DNA of 14,705 nt from Prevotella sp. GTDB lineage: Bacteria; Bacteroidota; Bacteroidia; Bacteroidales; Dysgonomonadaceae. The stretch's first letter is position 1. Every line of letters starts with the position of its first letter. The notes below the pieces were generated by a model. It made no database searches. It was not told where the DNA came from and worked only from the letters and a program-made list of their open reading frames with translations. A program made the translations under genes and the position numbers. Positions 1-7,374 of the stretch are shown here, piece after piece. Where the stretch lies: contig JAISKQ010000086.1 of the NCBI GenBank assembly GCA_031260865.1, positions 1-14,705 on the forward strand, written 5' to 3'.

Positions 1-855
1 ATAATAAGTATGAATGAGAAAGATATATTTCCCGATTTCCCCAATTTTAATCAGTTTAATCATGTTATCTTGCTTGTCCCTCTAAAAAATGACAGCATCT
101 GGTTGGAATGTACGAGCCAAAAGTTACCTTTCGGCTACATCCACGATGATATAGCCGGACATAATGCATTGATAGTAACGGATGAAGGAGGGAAAATGTG
201 CCGTCTTCCCGAATACCGAGACCAACAAAATAAAAAGGAATCTATGTTAGAGATCATTATTTCGGAAGGAGGAACGGCAAAAGGCAAGATGCGCTTTATT
301 GAGCACCTTCATCAATATGGACATAGTGTTCACGAAATGACGTCCAAAGACAGGGAACGAGAAATGGGATATATAAACGCGAATATCAGTATGCCTAAAA
401 TACAAGTATCTAAAATTCAGGTATCCGAAGACCGGTCAGCCCTGCCATCCTGTACGTTGACCGCTGATTTTGAAGCGATTGATTTTACTAATAAAACGGG
501 GACACGTTTGTTTGCTCCCATCTGCCCTTTAAAAAAGGGAAGCTATAATATCTTTACCTCGGCAACCAGAACACAAGATATTGAAATAAACGAAGGGTTT
601 TCCGATACGGATATTATAACTTTCCTTATACCGGAATCCTACACGACCGAATCGCTCCCGAAAGATATTACGCTGAAGACGCCGTTCGGAACGCTGGAGA
701 CGAAGTGCGTGGTGGAAGGGAACAAAGCTGTATATACTCAAAATATAGATATATTCTCAGGAAAGTACAGTAAAGAGCAGTATAAGGACATCAAGGCTTT
801 CTTCTCAGAAATCAATTCAGCCATTAAACGGAAGTTAGTATTAAAAAAGATTTGA
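1..855 (+). CDS. Transglutaminase-like protein (DUF3857/DUF3858 type), 3' end only
   Basis: This is the C-terminal part of a larger protein. The frame is open to the left edge, and the ATG at 10 is probably internal because the family motif is already under way there. Numbering from that ATG, FNHVI near residues 16-20 carries the His that fits the second catalytic residue of a transglutaminase Cys-His-Asp triad. WLECTS (31-36) sits where the Asp usually lies, with Glu33 instead. The Cys would be upstream of the window. After GGKMCRLPEY comes a beta-rich region of about 210 residues matching the DUF3858-like tail of Bacteroidota proteins with a DUF3857 - transglutaminase core - DUF3858 layout. 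Such proteins are usually exported; the signal peptide would be off the window. The biological role of the family is poorly known. The gene ends at TGA 853-855, just before a bidirectional terminator. The family call is from recognition of the motifs, not a search. Confidence 0.8.
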   Translation: MISMNEKDIFPDFPNFNQFNHVILLVPLKNDSIWLECTSQKLPFGYIHDDIAGHNALIVTDEGGKMCRLPEYRDQQNKKESMLEIIISEGGTAKGKMRFIEHLHQYGHSVHEMTSKDREREMGYINANISMPKIQVSKIQVSEDRSALPSCTLTADFEAIDFTNKTGTRLFAPICPLKKGSYNIFTSATRTQDIEINEGFSDTDIITFLIPESYTTESLPKDITLKTPFGTLETKCVVEGNKAVYTQNIDIFSGKYSKEQYKDIKAFFSEINSAIKRKLVLKKI

Positions 856-881
856 GGAGGGGAAGAAAAGAAAAAGCAAAA

Positions 882-910
882 AAAAGGTTGAAAATCACTT
901 TCAACCTTTT
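882..910. terminator. Bidirectional intrinsic terminator between the transglutaminase gene and dnaA
   Basis: A perfect 12-bp inverted repeat (AAAAGGTTGAAA at 882-893, TTTCAACCTTTT at 899-910) encloses a 5-base loop (ATCAC). Read on the minus strand it is followed by a T-rich tract (TTTTGCTTTTTCTTTTC, complement of 881-865). Read on the plus strand it is followed by AATTTCTTTTC. It can therefore serve both convergent genes. The dnaA stop codon (901-903) lies inside the right arm, so the last dnaA codons form part of the terminator stem. Confidence 0.85.
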
Positions 911-2301
911 AATTTCTTTTCTATTTCAGCTATTTCTTCCCTGAAGACCTTATCCACTTCCATCTGCGCTTTCACCGTTTTGCAGGCATGTAGCACGGTG
1001 GCATGGTTTTTCTTTCCTATCAATGAGCCAATCTGAGCCAACGACATTTCGGTATAGGCTTTCGACAGGTACATGGTAATTTGCCGGGCTTGCACTATCT
1101 GACGTTTTCTCGATGCCGTATGTATCAATTCGCTTTTGATATTATAGAAATTGCAGACAACGGATTCTATCGCGTTCACAGTGATTTTCTTCGCCTCTAT
1201 TTTCTTTATCGCCTGCCCGATAACGCGCCGGGCTAAAGGCAAATCAATTTCCTTATTGTAAACAAGCGAGTGAGCCATTATAGAGACGATGATACCTTCC
1301 AAGTCGCGGGCGTTATCCGTAACATTTTCAGCTATATAGTCCACCACGTCTTCCGGAATGGACAGACCGTCTTGTAATATCTTGTTTTGAAGGATTTTGA
1401 GCCTTAACGCTTTATCCGGGTGATCAATTTTTGTAGTCAATCCCCATCTGAAACGGGTCAGCAATCTTTCTTCAACTCCCTGCAATTCGGACGGAGCCTT
1501 ATCGGAGGTCAGTATCAACTGCTTGTTATTCTGATGTAAATGATTGAATATATGGAATAATGTATTCTGCGTTTTCTCTATTCCCGCCAATTCATGGATG
1601 TCATCAAGAATGAGGACATCAATTCCCTGATAAAAGTTGATAAAATCATTTGTGGTATTGTACCGTCCCGCGTCGGCGTATTGCACTTTAAATAAATGAG
1701 CGGATACATATAACACGCGTTTTTCGGGATACAATTCTTTTATACGGTTTCCCACCGCATGGCATAAGTGCGTTTTACCTACACCCGAAGCGCCGTGTAA
1801 AAATAAAGGATTAAATGCCGTTTTGCCGGGATTCTTCGTTATCGCGTCGCTTGCCGTACGGGCTAACTTATTACTGTCGCCTTCAAAGAAGTTGTCAAAT
1901 GTATATTTATGATTTAGCTGCGATTCGAAATCGTCAGCTACAACTTTCTGAAACGGATTTGGTACTTTGTTAGTGTTTTTATTAGGACTTTTATCCGGAA
2001 CGGTTTTTACATCACCACGATAATCGATAAGCGTATTGGTTGTATTCTCCATCAGAATACGATACTGCAATATCGTATCGTTGCCTATCTCGCGATATAA
2101 CGTGGCTTTTAGTAAATCCGCGAATTTATCTTCTAAATATTCATAAAAGAACTGGCTTGGAACTTGTATTGTAAACACTTTGTTTTCGTAAGAAAGTGGC
2201 ACAATAGGCAGAAACCATGTTCTGAAAGCCGTTTCAGGTACATTATCCTGAAAAACTTTCAAACAGTTAGTCCATAATTTCTGACTTGATATTTGTTCCA
2301 T
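901..2301 (-). CDS. dnaA: Chromosomal replication initiator protein DnaA
   Basis: DnaA binds DnaA boxes at oriC as an ATP-dependent filament, opens the duplex and loads the DnaB helicase. At 466 residues it has the usual length and all four domains. Domain I is about 1-85. Domain II is a polar Asn/Pro/Lys linker, about 86-130. Domain III is the AAA+ core, about 131-345, with Walker A GASGVGKT (170-177), Walker B ILDDIH (231-236), a probable arginine finger in LLTRF (Arg283) and sensor 2 ARDLEG (331-336). Domain IV is the DNA-binding domain with the signature KNHATVLHACKTV (431-443). Asn432 and Ala434 replace the Asp and Thr of the Escherichia coli form (RDHTTV), which I believe is common in Bacteroidota. 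It starts at ATG 2301 with no Shine-Dalgarno sequence and an AT-rich upstream. It is separated by 324 bases and a terminator from the gene upstream, so it probably has its own promoter. Confidence 0.98.
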   Translation of the reverse strand: MEQISSQKLWTNCLKVFQDNVPETAFRTWFLPIVPLSYENKVFTIQVPSQFFYEYLEDKFADLLKATLYREIGNDTILQYRILMENTTNTLIDYRGDVKTVPDKSPNKNTNKVPNPFQKVVADDFESQLNHKYTFDNFFEGDSNKLARTASDAITKNPGKTAFNPLFLHGASGVGKTHLCHAVGNRIKELYPEKRVLYVSAHLFKVQYADAGRYNTTNDFINFYQGIDVLILDDIHELAGIEKTQNTLFHIFNHLHQNNKQLILTSDKAPSELQGVEERLLTRFRWGLTTKIDHPDKALRLKILQNKILQDGLSIPEDVVDYIAENVTDNARDLEGIIVSIMAHSLVYNKEIDLPLARRVIGQAIKKIEAKKITVNAIESVVCNFYNIKSELIHTASRKRQIVQARQITMYLSKAYTEMSLAQIGSLIGKKNHATVLHACKTVKAQMEVDKVFREEIAEIEKKLKG

Positions 2302-2505
2302 TTATAATCTTAGACTGTAATTTTTGAATACTTGTTAGTTGTTTCCGGATGTAAATTTCTTAATTAATTTCAATAAAAAAAAGTGGGTTTAAATTTGGAT
2401 TTTCATTTATAGAAATATCTGTTTTAAAGTCAATCAGTTATAAAGTTTTTCCTAAATCACCCCCTTACTCACGCATAAGCGAAACAAAATCAAGTGTTTA
2501 TTGTT

Positions 2506-2536
2506 AAAATCTAAGACGCGTTTATTTTCCCAACAA
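2506..2536 (-). promoter_or_regulatory. Possible dnaA promoter
   Basis: On the minus strand, TTG (2536-2534) is followed after 20 bases by TAGATTTT (2513-2506). This matches the Bacteroidota -33/-7 pattern (TTTG, N19-21, TAnnTTTG) with the last -7 base and the first -33 base off. Transcription would begin near 2499, about 198 bases before the dnaA ATG. It is the best match in the region but an imperfect one. Confidence 0.3.
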
Positions 2537-2576
2537 TCTTTACGTATCTATTCAATAGTGTTAGCGTTACACTTTT

Positions 2577-2613
2577 AAAAAAAATGAATAATTCCTGCTA
2601 TTTATAATTATTC
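2577..2613 (-). terminator. Intrinsic terminator of the ldhA-amidase-MCE operon
   Basis: Twelve bases past the MCE stop codon, the minus strand has a perfect 8-bp stem (GAATAATT, complement of 2613-2606, and AATTATTC, complement of 2593-2586). The loop is 12 bases, and the stem is followed by A and eight Ts (2584-2577). The stem is AT-rich and so weak, but the uninterrupted T tract and its position right after the gene support the call. Confidence 0.65.
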
Positions 2614-2625
2614 TAAATAATGCGA

Positions 2626-3513
2626 TTAAAATACTTTCACGTTAATATAACGCGAAGGATGTTCTTTTACGTCTTTAAGCAACAAAGACGCGTTTCCCAT
2701 TGTAGTCATTATGCTGTCATACAACTGACGGTCGTTGAGCAATAAGCCGAGTGAGCCGTCTTTGGAGTTTATCCTCGCGGACAAGTTTTCCAGATTTTTC
2801 ATTGTGGCGTCCACCGACTGATAAGTAGCGCCTATATCTATTTGGCTAAATTGTTTTGAGACTCCCGTCAAATCCGTAGTGGCTCGGCTTATATTTCCGG
2901 TTATGGTAGGTACGTCTCTATTCAGAGCCGCCATCATCGTGTTCAGCTGTTTGGTCGTTTTTGCCAAATCGCCTGTCATCTGACTCACATCAGTCAACGA
3001 CTGAGTCAAAACGGGACTGTTTACCAATGTGTTAATACCGGACAGGATCGAATCAATCTTAGGCAATAAATTCTGAACTTGCGGCAGCATACTTCCGGCG
3101 GCATCCATCATTCCTTTGTTGCGGATTCCGATAATAGTATCCGTATTGGAAATATACTCCTGCGTATATGGATTTGTTTCCATTATAATAGTAGCCGCTC
3201 CCAAAACCGCCACGTCCAAAATCATTTTACTGCCTTTTGGTATCTTCAAACCCTTATCCATCCCAAGATAAGTGATTACTTTATTACTGTGTTTTGTATC
3301 TAATTCCATCGATGACACCAAACCTACCTGAAAACCGTTTAATGTCACAGGGGTAGCCTGAGTCAATCCGGACACATCGTCAAAGACAACCATATACGAA
3401 TTGGACGGTCTGAATAAATTAATTCCTTTCAGGAAGCTGATACCATAATACAACAAGAAAATTGCTATTACAAAAGCTATTCCTATTTTTACTTCTTTCG
3501 ATATTTTACCCAT
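2626..3513 (-). CDS. MlaD family protein (MCE domain lipid transporter subunit)
   Basis: MCE proteins form hexameric rings or tubes that move phospholipids between inner and outer membranes. In the Mla pathway MlaD is the periplasmic, inner-membrane-anchored substrate-binding subunit of an ABC transporter. The 295 residues show a short cytoplasmic head rich in Lys, one membrane segment (about 9-28), one MCE domain (about 38-112, with the VTLNGFQVGLV core near 56-66), and then a long helical, Thr/Ser/Asn-rich stretch (about 135-275) expected to form the coiled tube. It starts at ATG 3513, 37 bases after the amidase stop, and is probably co-transcribed with it. The permease and ATPase partners are not in the window. 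The family call is firm. Orthology to E. coli mlaD is not implied, so no symbol is given. Confidence 0.92.
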   Translation of the reverse strand: MGKISKEVKIGIAFVIAIFLLYYGISFLKGINLFRPSNSYMVVFDDVSGLTQATPVTLNGFQVGLVSSMELDTKHSNKVITYLGMDKGLKIPKGSKMILDVAVLGAATIIMETNPYTQEYISNTDTIIGIRNKGMMDAAGSMLPQVQNLLPKIDSILSGINTLVNSPVLTQSLTDVSQMTGDLAKTTKQLNTMMAALNRDVPTITGNISRATTDLTGVSKQFSQIDIGATYQSVDATMKNLENLSARINSKDGSLGLLLNDRQLYDSIMTTMGNASLLLKDVKEHPSRYINVKVF

Positions 3514-3550
3514 AATAATCCCTATTGCTTGTTAGCTATATCTGTATATT

Positions 3551-4690
3551 TCAATTAATAACACGTTTACCATCCTTGAATTTCACAATAAAGGCGTCTT
3601 TAAATTCAAGCCTTACGTCCTTCAATGTTTTTGCTATCTGCCCCATATCGGTAGTGGAGCCATAAGTATATTTATAGTTGTTGCCATCCTTGTAATACGA
3701 AACAGGAGACAGTCCTTTAAAAGCAGGAGAGTTATCCGGTAATATATTGGGGGAAATATAAAATTGAACCCGATATTCGATCTGCCCGTCTTTCGCGTCT
3801 GTTACCGCCGGAATAGCCGGAGTCTTTGACGCGGCGACAGCCTTGTCTTTTTTATCTTTAATTACCGCCAGCGAATCATTCTTATTATTTTTATCATTCG
3901 CGTCTATCACAAGTTTACCTTGTTTTTTATCAAAATTCCTTTTATATTTTTTAAAGCCCGAATAAATTGCTACCGCCATGGATTGTTGCCCTGCCTTTGA
4001 ATACAAAAAGCGAGCTTCATCCGGATTACTTACAAAGCCTAATTCGATCAACACGCTGGGCGCGCTGATTTTCCTCAATACCAAAAAGCCTGCCTGAAAC
4101 ACGCCTCTATCGACACGTCCTGCCACGTCTTTCATATCAGATTGAACAAAAGAGGCAAATTCCAAACTCTGCTCCATAAATTTATTGGTCATAAACTCAA
4201 AAATAATAGATGACTCGGGCGAATTAGGATCAAAGCCTTCGTACTTTGTCGAGTAATCGTCTTCAAGCAATATTACCGAGTTTTCGCGTTTGGCTACTTC
4301 AAGATTTTCTTCGCTCCGCGCCAAACCAAGTATATATACATCCGTGCCTGCCACAGTCGTGGTCTTTGCGAGTGTAGAATTTGTATGAATGGAAATAAAG
4401 AGGTTCGCTTTTGCTTTATTCGCTATATCCGCCCTTTTATTCAAGTCCACAAACACATCTGTTTTACGAGTATATACAACTTCTACATCATTATAGTTTT
4501 TTTCAATCAGCTGTCCTAACCCTAAAGCCACAGCCAAATTTATATCTTTTTCCCTATAATCACCCCGGATTGCTCCGCTATCTTTTCCTCCATGCCCGGC
4601 GTCTATCACCACGACAAATTTAGAATTTGCCGCGCTAAGAATGCCATAAGCGAAAAATAATAAAAGAACAAAACTGAGACTTTTTTTCAT
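3551..4690 (-). CDS. N-acetylmuramoyl-L-alanine amidase (Amidase_3) with SPOR-like C-terminal domain
   Basis: This is a zinc enzyme that cuts the bond between N-acetylmuramic acid and L-Ala of the peptide stem, usually in cell separation. It has 379 residues. A signal peptide spans about 1-21 (MKKSLSF, hydrophobic core, LSAANS). The Amidase_3 domain (about 25-252) has the zinc ligands His33 (DAGHGGKDSGA), Glu47 (REKDINL) and His102 (SIHTNS), and the catalytic Glu216 (LIELGFVSN). An insert at about 140-185 resembles the regulatory helix region of AmiC-type enzymes. A Lys/Asp-rich linker (about 253-300) follows. The last 75 residues (VQFYIS, GLSPVSYYKDGNNYKYTYG, DAFIVKF) look like a SPOR-type peptidoglycan-binding domain. 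It lies 24 bases after the ldhA stop and is followed by the MCE gene, an amidase-MCE pairing that I recall from other Bacteroidales. It acts in the periplasm. Confidence 0.95.
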   Translation of the reverse strand: MKKSLSFVLLLFFAYGILSAANSKFVVVIDAGHGGKDSGAIRGDYREKDINLAVALGLGQLIEKNYNDVEVVYTRKTDVFVDLNKRADIANKAKANLFISIHTNSTLAKTTTVAGTDVYILGLARSEENLEVAKRENSVILLEDDYSTKYEGFDPNSPESSIIFEFMTNKFMEQSLEFASFVQSDMKDVAGRVDRGVFQAGFLVLRKISAPSVLIELGFVSNPDEARFLYSKAGQQSMAVAIYSGFKKYKRNFDKKQGKLVIDANDKNNKNDSLAVIKDKKDKAVAASKTPAIPAVTDAKDGQIEYRVQFYISPNILPDNSPAFKGLSPVSYYKDGNNYKYTYGSTTDMGQIAKTLKDVRLEFKDAFIVKFKDGKRVIN

Positions 4691-4714
4691 GTTTATAGTT
4701 AATTGCGTATGAAA

Positions 4715-5722
4715 TTACATTTTATACACCACTTCATTTTTAAGTTCCCTGCCTTCAAAGAAGTCGAGGATATTATCCATTGTGGTTTGAGCTATATTAC
4801 TCATCGCCTCCTGAGTGAAAAAAGCCTGATGAGAAGTCACTATCACATTATTAAATGAGAGTAACCGCGCCAACACATCATCCGTCATCACCGCGTCCGA
4901 ATGGTCTTCATAGAAATAGGCGCCTTCCTCTTCGTAGACATCCAATCCTGCATAACCTACTTTACGGCTGAGAAGACCTTCTATCAGGTGTTTGGTATGA
5001 ATCAACTTTCCGCGACCTGTATTCACAATCATCACGCCGTCTTTCATTTTATTGATGGATTCGTCACAAATAAGATATTCGGTTTCTTTTGTCAGCGGGC
5101 AATGCAATGTGATTATATCCGAATTGGCATACAATTCATCCAATGTCGCGTATTTTATACCCGCTGATTCGGCGTAAGCCGTATCCGGATACAAATCGTA
5201 CGCAAGCACATTCATGCCCAAGCCTTTGAACAAGCCAATGGCTACTTTGCCTATCTTACCTGTACCTATCACACCTATTGTTTTTCCGTACATATCGAAG
5301 CCTTCGAAGCCGAGAAGGGAGAAATTGCTGTCCCTTGTACGTAAAAACGCCCGATGAACCTTACGGTTCAGGCAAAGCATCAACGCTAATGTATGCTCCG
5401 CGATAGCATGTGGAGAATAATCAGGAACGCGGACAACCTTGATTCCATGTTGCGCGGCTGCCGCTATATCCACATTGTTAAACCCGGCACTACGAAGCGC
5501 GATTAATTTTACGCCATACAATTTAAGTTTTTCAACAACGGCGACATCGACCACGGCATTCACAAAAATGCAGACCGCGTCCGCCCCGCTCGCCAATAAT
5601 ACATTGTTTATGTCAAGATGCTCTTTGTGATACATCAATTCAAAACCATATTTCTCGTTTACCTTATCAAAGGTTGCCCTGTCATAAGGCTTGGCGTCGA
5701 AAAACGCTATCTTATACGACAT
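4715..5722 (-). CDS. ldhA: D-lactate dehydrogenase (NAD-dependent 2-hydroxyacid dehydrogenase family)
   Basis: It reduces pyruvate to D-lactate with NADH in the cytoplasm, a fermentative route for regenerating NAD+. The 335 residues match LdhA length. The nucleotide-binding motif GTGKIG (153-158) is followed by Asp176 in AYDLYPD, which favours NAD over NADP. Catalytic residues are visible: Arg237 (NTGRGKL), Glu264 (GLDVYEEE) and His298 (TSHQAFF). The stretch VYEEEGAYFYEDHS and the H-Q-A-F-F end are typical of D-lactate dehydrogenases rather than phosphoglycerate dehydrogenases. It starts at ATG 5722, 40 bases downstream of a predicted transcription start, and is the first gene of the ldhA-amidase-MCE operon. 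Other 2-hydroxyacids as substrate cannot be excluded from sequence. Confidence 0.93.
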   Translation of the reverse strand: MSYKIAFFDAKPYDRATFDKVNEKYGFELMYHKEHLDINNVLLASGADAVCIFVNAVVDVAVVEKLKLYGVKLIALRSAGFNNVDIAAAAQHGIKVVRVPDYSPHAIAEHTLALMLCLNRKVHRAFLRTRDSNFSLLGFEGFDMYGKTIGVIGTGKIGKVAIGLFKGLGMNVLAYDLYPDTAYAESAGIKYATLDELYANSDIITLHCPLTKETEYLICDESINKMKDGVMIVNTGRGKLIHTKHLIEGLLSRKVGYAGLDVYEEEGAYFYEDHSDAVMTDDVLARLLSFNNVIVTSHQAFFTQEAMSNIAQTTMDNILDFFEGRELKNEVVYKM

Positions 5723-5768
5723 CTTATTTTTTTATAAAATTATTACTTTTCACCTTAATACCTGATTA

Positions 5769-5800
5769 CAAAGGTAATTAAAATAACTTTCATCCTCAAA
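5769..5800 (-). promoter_or_regulatory. Strong Bacteroidota-type promoter of the ldhA operon
   Basis: On the minus strand a full TTTG (5800-5797) is followed after exactly 20 bases by a full TACCTTTG (5776-5769). This is a perfect match to the TTTG-N19-21-TAnnTTTG pattern. Transcription should start near 5762, giving a 5' leader of about 40 bases before the ldhA ATG. Confidence 0.8.
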
Positions 5801-5830
5801 TTTTATTCCGCTCCAAGTAAAAGGCTATCG

Positions 5831-5846
5831 GATATTCGAGAATATC
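5831..5846. repeat. Perfect 16-bp palindrome-like inverted repeat downstream of the DUF5606 gene
   Basis: GATATTC-GA-GAATATC, two 7-bp arms with a 2-base centre, lies 28 bases past the DUF5606 stop and 30 bases upstream of the ldhA promoter. On the minus strand it is followed only weakly by T (CGATAGCCTTTTAC), so it is a poor terminator. It could be a protein-binding site for ldhA control or a weak transcript end for DUF5606. Confidence 0.4.
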
Positions 5847-5874
5847 TTTCATTTCGCGCGGAAATACCTATCGT

Positions 5875-6312
5875 TTATTCTGCTTCCGTTCCCTCTACCT
5901 CTGTGTTTTCGGCAGCCTCAACCTCTTCTTTTTCATAATCCAGCCCGGCTTGGGTAAGGATATTGTACCAATTGATTATTTTCTTTATATCGGTCGGATA
6001 TACGCGGTCTTTATCAAAGTCGGGTAATATTTCCTGAAAATACTTTTTCAATTCTTCCGGTTTGGCGCTTGTGCTGACAGAAGCCTTAGCTCCGTTTTCT
6101 TTGTTTTTTATGGCGATGAGAATCGTTTTTAACGGAACGTCGTCGGTCTCTGTATAGATAGAAATATCGCCTAAGGACACGACTTTGTCCCGCGCGTGGA
6201 TAGGCGTCTTTTTATTATCTACTATCGACTCCACAATAACCATATTCTTACTGTTCGATATTAATTTGAAAAGACCCGGTTTACCTGAAACAGATAAAAT
6301 TGTTTTAAGCAT
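5875..6312 (-). CDS. DUF5606 family protein of unknown function
   Basis: A 145-residue cytoplasmic protein. It opens with MLKTILSVSGKPGLFKLIS, which I recognise as the start of the DUF5606 family found across Bacteroidota. The N-terminal half (about 1-70) looks like a small beta-rich domain (GDISIYTETDDVPLKTIL). The second half (about 86-125) is helical, with KKYFQEILPDFDKDRVYPTDIKKIINWYN. The last 17 residues are very acidic (EEVEAAENTEVEGTEAE), which is common in this family. There is no signal peptide, membrane segment or catalytic motif, and no function is known to me. It appears to be a single-gene unit with a -7-like element 50 bases upstream. Confidence 0.85.
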   Translation of the reverse strand: MLKTILSVSGKPGLFKLISNSKNMVIVESIVDNKKTPIHARDKVVSLGDISIYTETDDVPLKTILIAIKNKENGAKASVSTSAKPEELKKYFQEILPDFDKDRVYPTDIKKIINWYNILTQAGLDYEKEEVEAAENTEVEGTEAE

Positions 6313-6361
6313 AGAAGTTCAATTTAGTTTAAAATATACGTTGTTTTCTCTATTAACAGTA

Positions 6362-6369
6362 CAAAAATA
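6362..6369 (-). promoter_or_regulatory. -7 element of a probable promoter for the DUF5606 gene
   Basis: The minus strand reads TATTTTTG (6369-6362), a full TAnnTTTG match. No TTTG is present 19-21 bases upstream, where the base of an inverted repeat lies instead. The predicted start is near 6355, leaving a leader of about 43 bases before the ATG at 6312. Confidence 0.45.
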
Positions 6370-6431
6370 CGATGAAAGCCTTAAATAAGCATCTTATTTA
6401 ATACTTATTTTTCAACAGGACGAGTTCATCG
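6370..6431. repeat. Nested inverted repeats between msrBA and the DUF5606 gene
   Basis: The inner repeat TTAAATAAG-CAT-CTTATTTAA (6381-6401) has perfect 9-bp arms. The outer arms CGATGAA (6370-6376) and TTCATCG (6425-6431) are also perfect. Together they could fold the msrBA 3' end into a long hairpin. There is no T tract after it on the minus strand, so it is not a standard intrinsic terminator. The inner repeat covers the place where the -33 element of the DUF5606 promoter should be, so it could be an operator. Confidence 0.4.
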
Positions 6432-6432
6432 C

Positions 6433-7374
6433 TTAATCAAATATCCTTTTATACACATGGCAATAAGGCGTATCACCCTTATGTTCATAATATTGCTGAT
6501 GGTAATCTTCGGCTTTCCAGAACACGGACGCAGGCTTTAGCATGGTCGCCACTTTATAACCTTTATCCTGTAATATTGCCATATATTTTTCGGCTGTTTC
6601 TTTTTCACGTTCATCGGAATAGAAGATACAAGACAAATATTGAGGACCTATATCCGGACCTTGCCCGTTGGTTTGAGTAAAATCATGGGTCTCGAAAAAG
6701 AGCTTCACCAAATCTTCGTAAGAAGTTTCGGATATATCATATTCCACCTCCGTTGTTTCCAGATGTCCCGTGTCCTTCCGGCAAACCTGTTGGTAAGCGG
6801 GATGGTCAACATGCCCGCCCATAAAGCCGACGGCAGTATGGGTTACCCCTTTGGCTTTCATGAAATAATATTCTGTGCCCCAAAAACATCCTGAAGCGAA
6901 ATAAGCTTTTTTAATCATTCGATTTTCCTCCGGTATAAATTTTAATGATATTGAGTTGACGCAATGCCGTGTTTCTTTGGCTGTAAATCCTTCATTGAGA
7001 AAAACATGCCCGAGATGCGCGCCGCAATTCGCGCAGATGATTTCGGTACGTCTGCCGTCAACGTCCGCCACACGTTTCACAGCCCCTTTTATTTCGTCGT
7101 CAAAGGACGGCCATCCACAATACGAATCAAATTTATCCGATGACCTGTATAGCGGCGCGTCGCATCTCTTGCAGACATAGACGCCGGCTTTTTTATTATT
7201 CGTATATTCTCCGGTGTACGGGGCTTCAGTTCCTTTATGCACAATAACCTTTTCTTCCTCTGGGCTAAGTTTATTATAGCTCATATTCTCTTGTTTTTGT
7301 TTGTTTTGACTCTGAGCGCAGGATATGCTCATTATGGCAACGCATAAGATATATATCAGCTGTCTCATCCTCAT
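6433..7374 (-). CDS. msrBA: Bifunctional methionine sulfoxide reductase MsrB-MsrA, exported lipoprotein
   Basis: It repairs oxidised methionine: the MsrB half reduces the R-sulfoxide and the MsrA half the S-sulfoxide. The 313 residues begin with a lipoprotein signal ending SISC (Cys19), so the enzyme is probably anchored in the envelope. MsrB (about 33-148) has a zinc site made of two CxxC pairs (Cys68/Cys71, Cys114/Cys117), Cys86 in CGWPSF as a possible resolving Cys, and the catalytic Cys138 in RHCVNS. MsrA (about 154-313) has the catalytic Cys163 in GCFWGTE, the GGHVDHPAYQQVC region, and a late Cys305 (TPYCHVYKR) that may act as resolving Cys. The order is B then A, the reverse of the better-known MsrAB fusions. 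The start at ATG 7374 is supported by the ATGA overlap with the gene before. Starting at Met31 would lose the lipobox. Confidence 0.93.
   Translation of the reverse strand: MRMRQLIYILCVAIMSISCAQSQNKQKQENMSYNKLSPEEEKVIVHKGTEAPYTGEYTNNKKAGVYVCKRCDAPLYRSSDKFDSYCGWPSFDDEIKGAVKRVADVDGRRTEIICANCGAHLGHVFLNEGFTAKETRHCVNSISLKFIPEENRMIKKAYFASGCFWGTEYYFMKAKGVTHTAVGFMGGHVDHPAYQQVCRKDTGHLETTEVEYDISETSYEDLVKLFFETHDFTQTNGQGPDIGPQYLSCIFYSDEREKETAEKYMAILQDKGYKVATMLKPASVFWKAEDYHQQYYEHKGDTPYCHVYKRIFD

Larger units (their letters stand above)
2302..2625 (-). other. AT-rich 324-base region upstream of dnaA, without a gene
   Basis: No convincing reading frame or RNA gene is present. The stretch holds the terminator of the MCE gene at its right end (2577-2613), a possible promoter (2506-2536), and a short inverted repeat AGTGT-N7-ACACT near 2557-2573. 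I looked for DnaA boxes (TTATNCACA) on both strands and found none, so there is no sign of an origin or of classic DnaA self-regulation here. If the promoter call is right, the dnaA transcript would have a leader of roughly 200 bases. Confidence 0.6.

Noticed and set aside
948..960. TTATCCACT, close to a DnaA box
   Set aside because: It is a single site inside the dnaA coding sequence, explained by the encoded residues (VDK), with no cluster around it.
2390..2397. Plus-strand TAAATTTG, a -7-like box upstream of dnaA
   Set aside because: No TTTG at 19-21 bases upstream, and it would point into antisense of the MCE gene; a chance match in AT-rich DNA.
2557..2573. AGTGT-N7-ACACT inverted repeat upstream of dnaA
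   Set aside because: Only 5-bp arms without a T tract or a second copy; expected by chance in this length.
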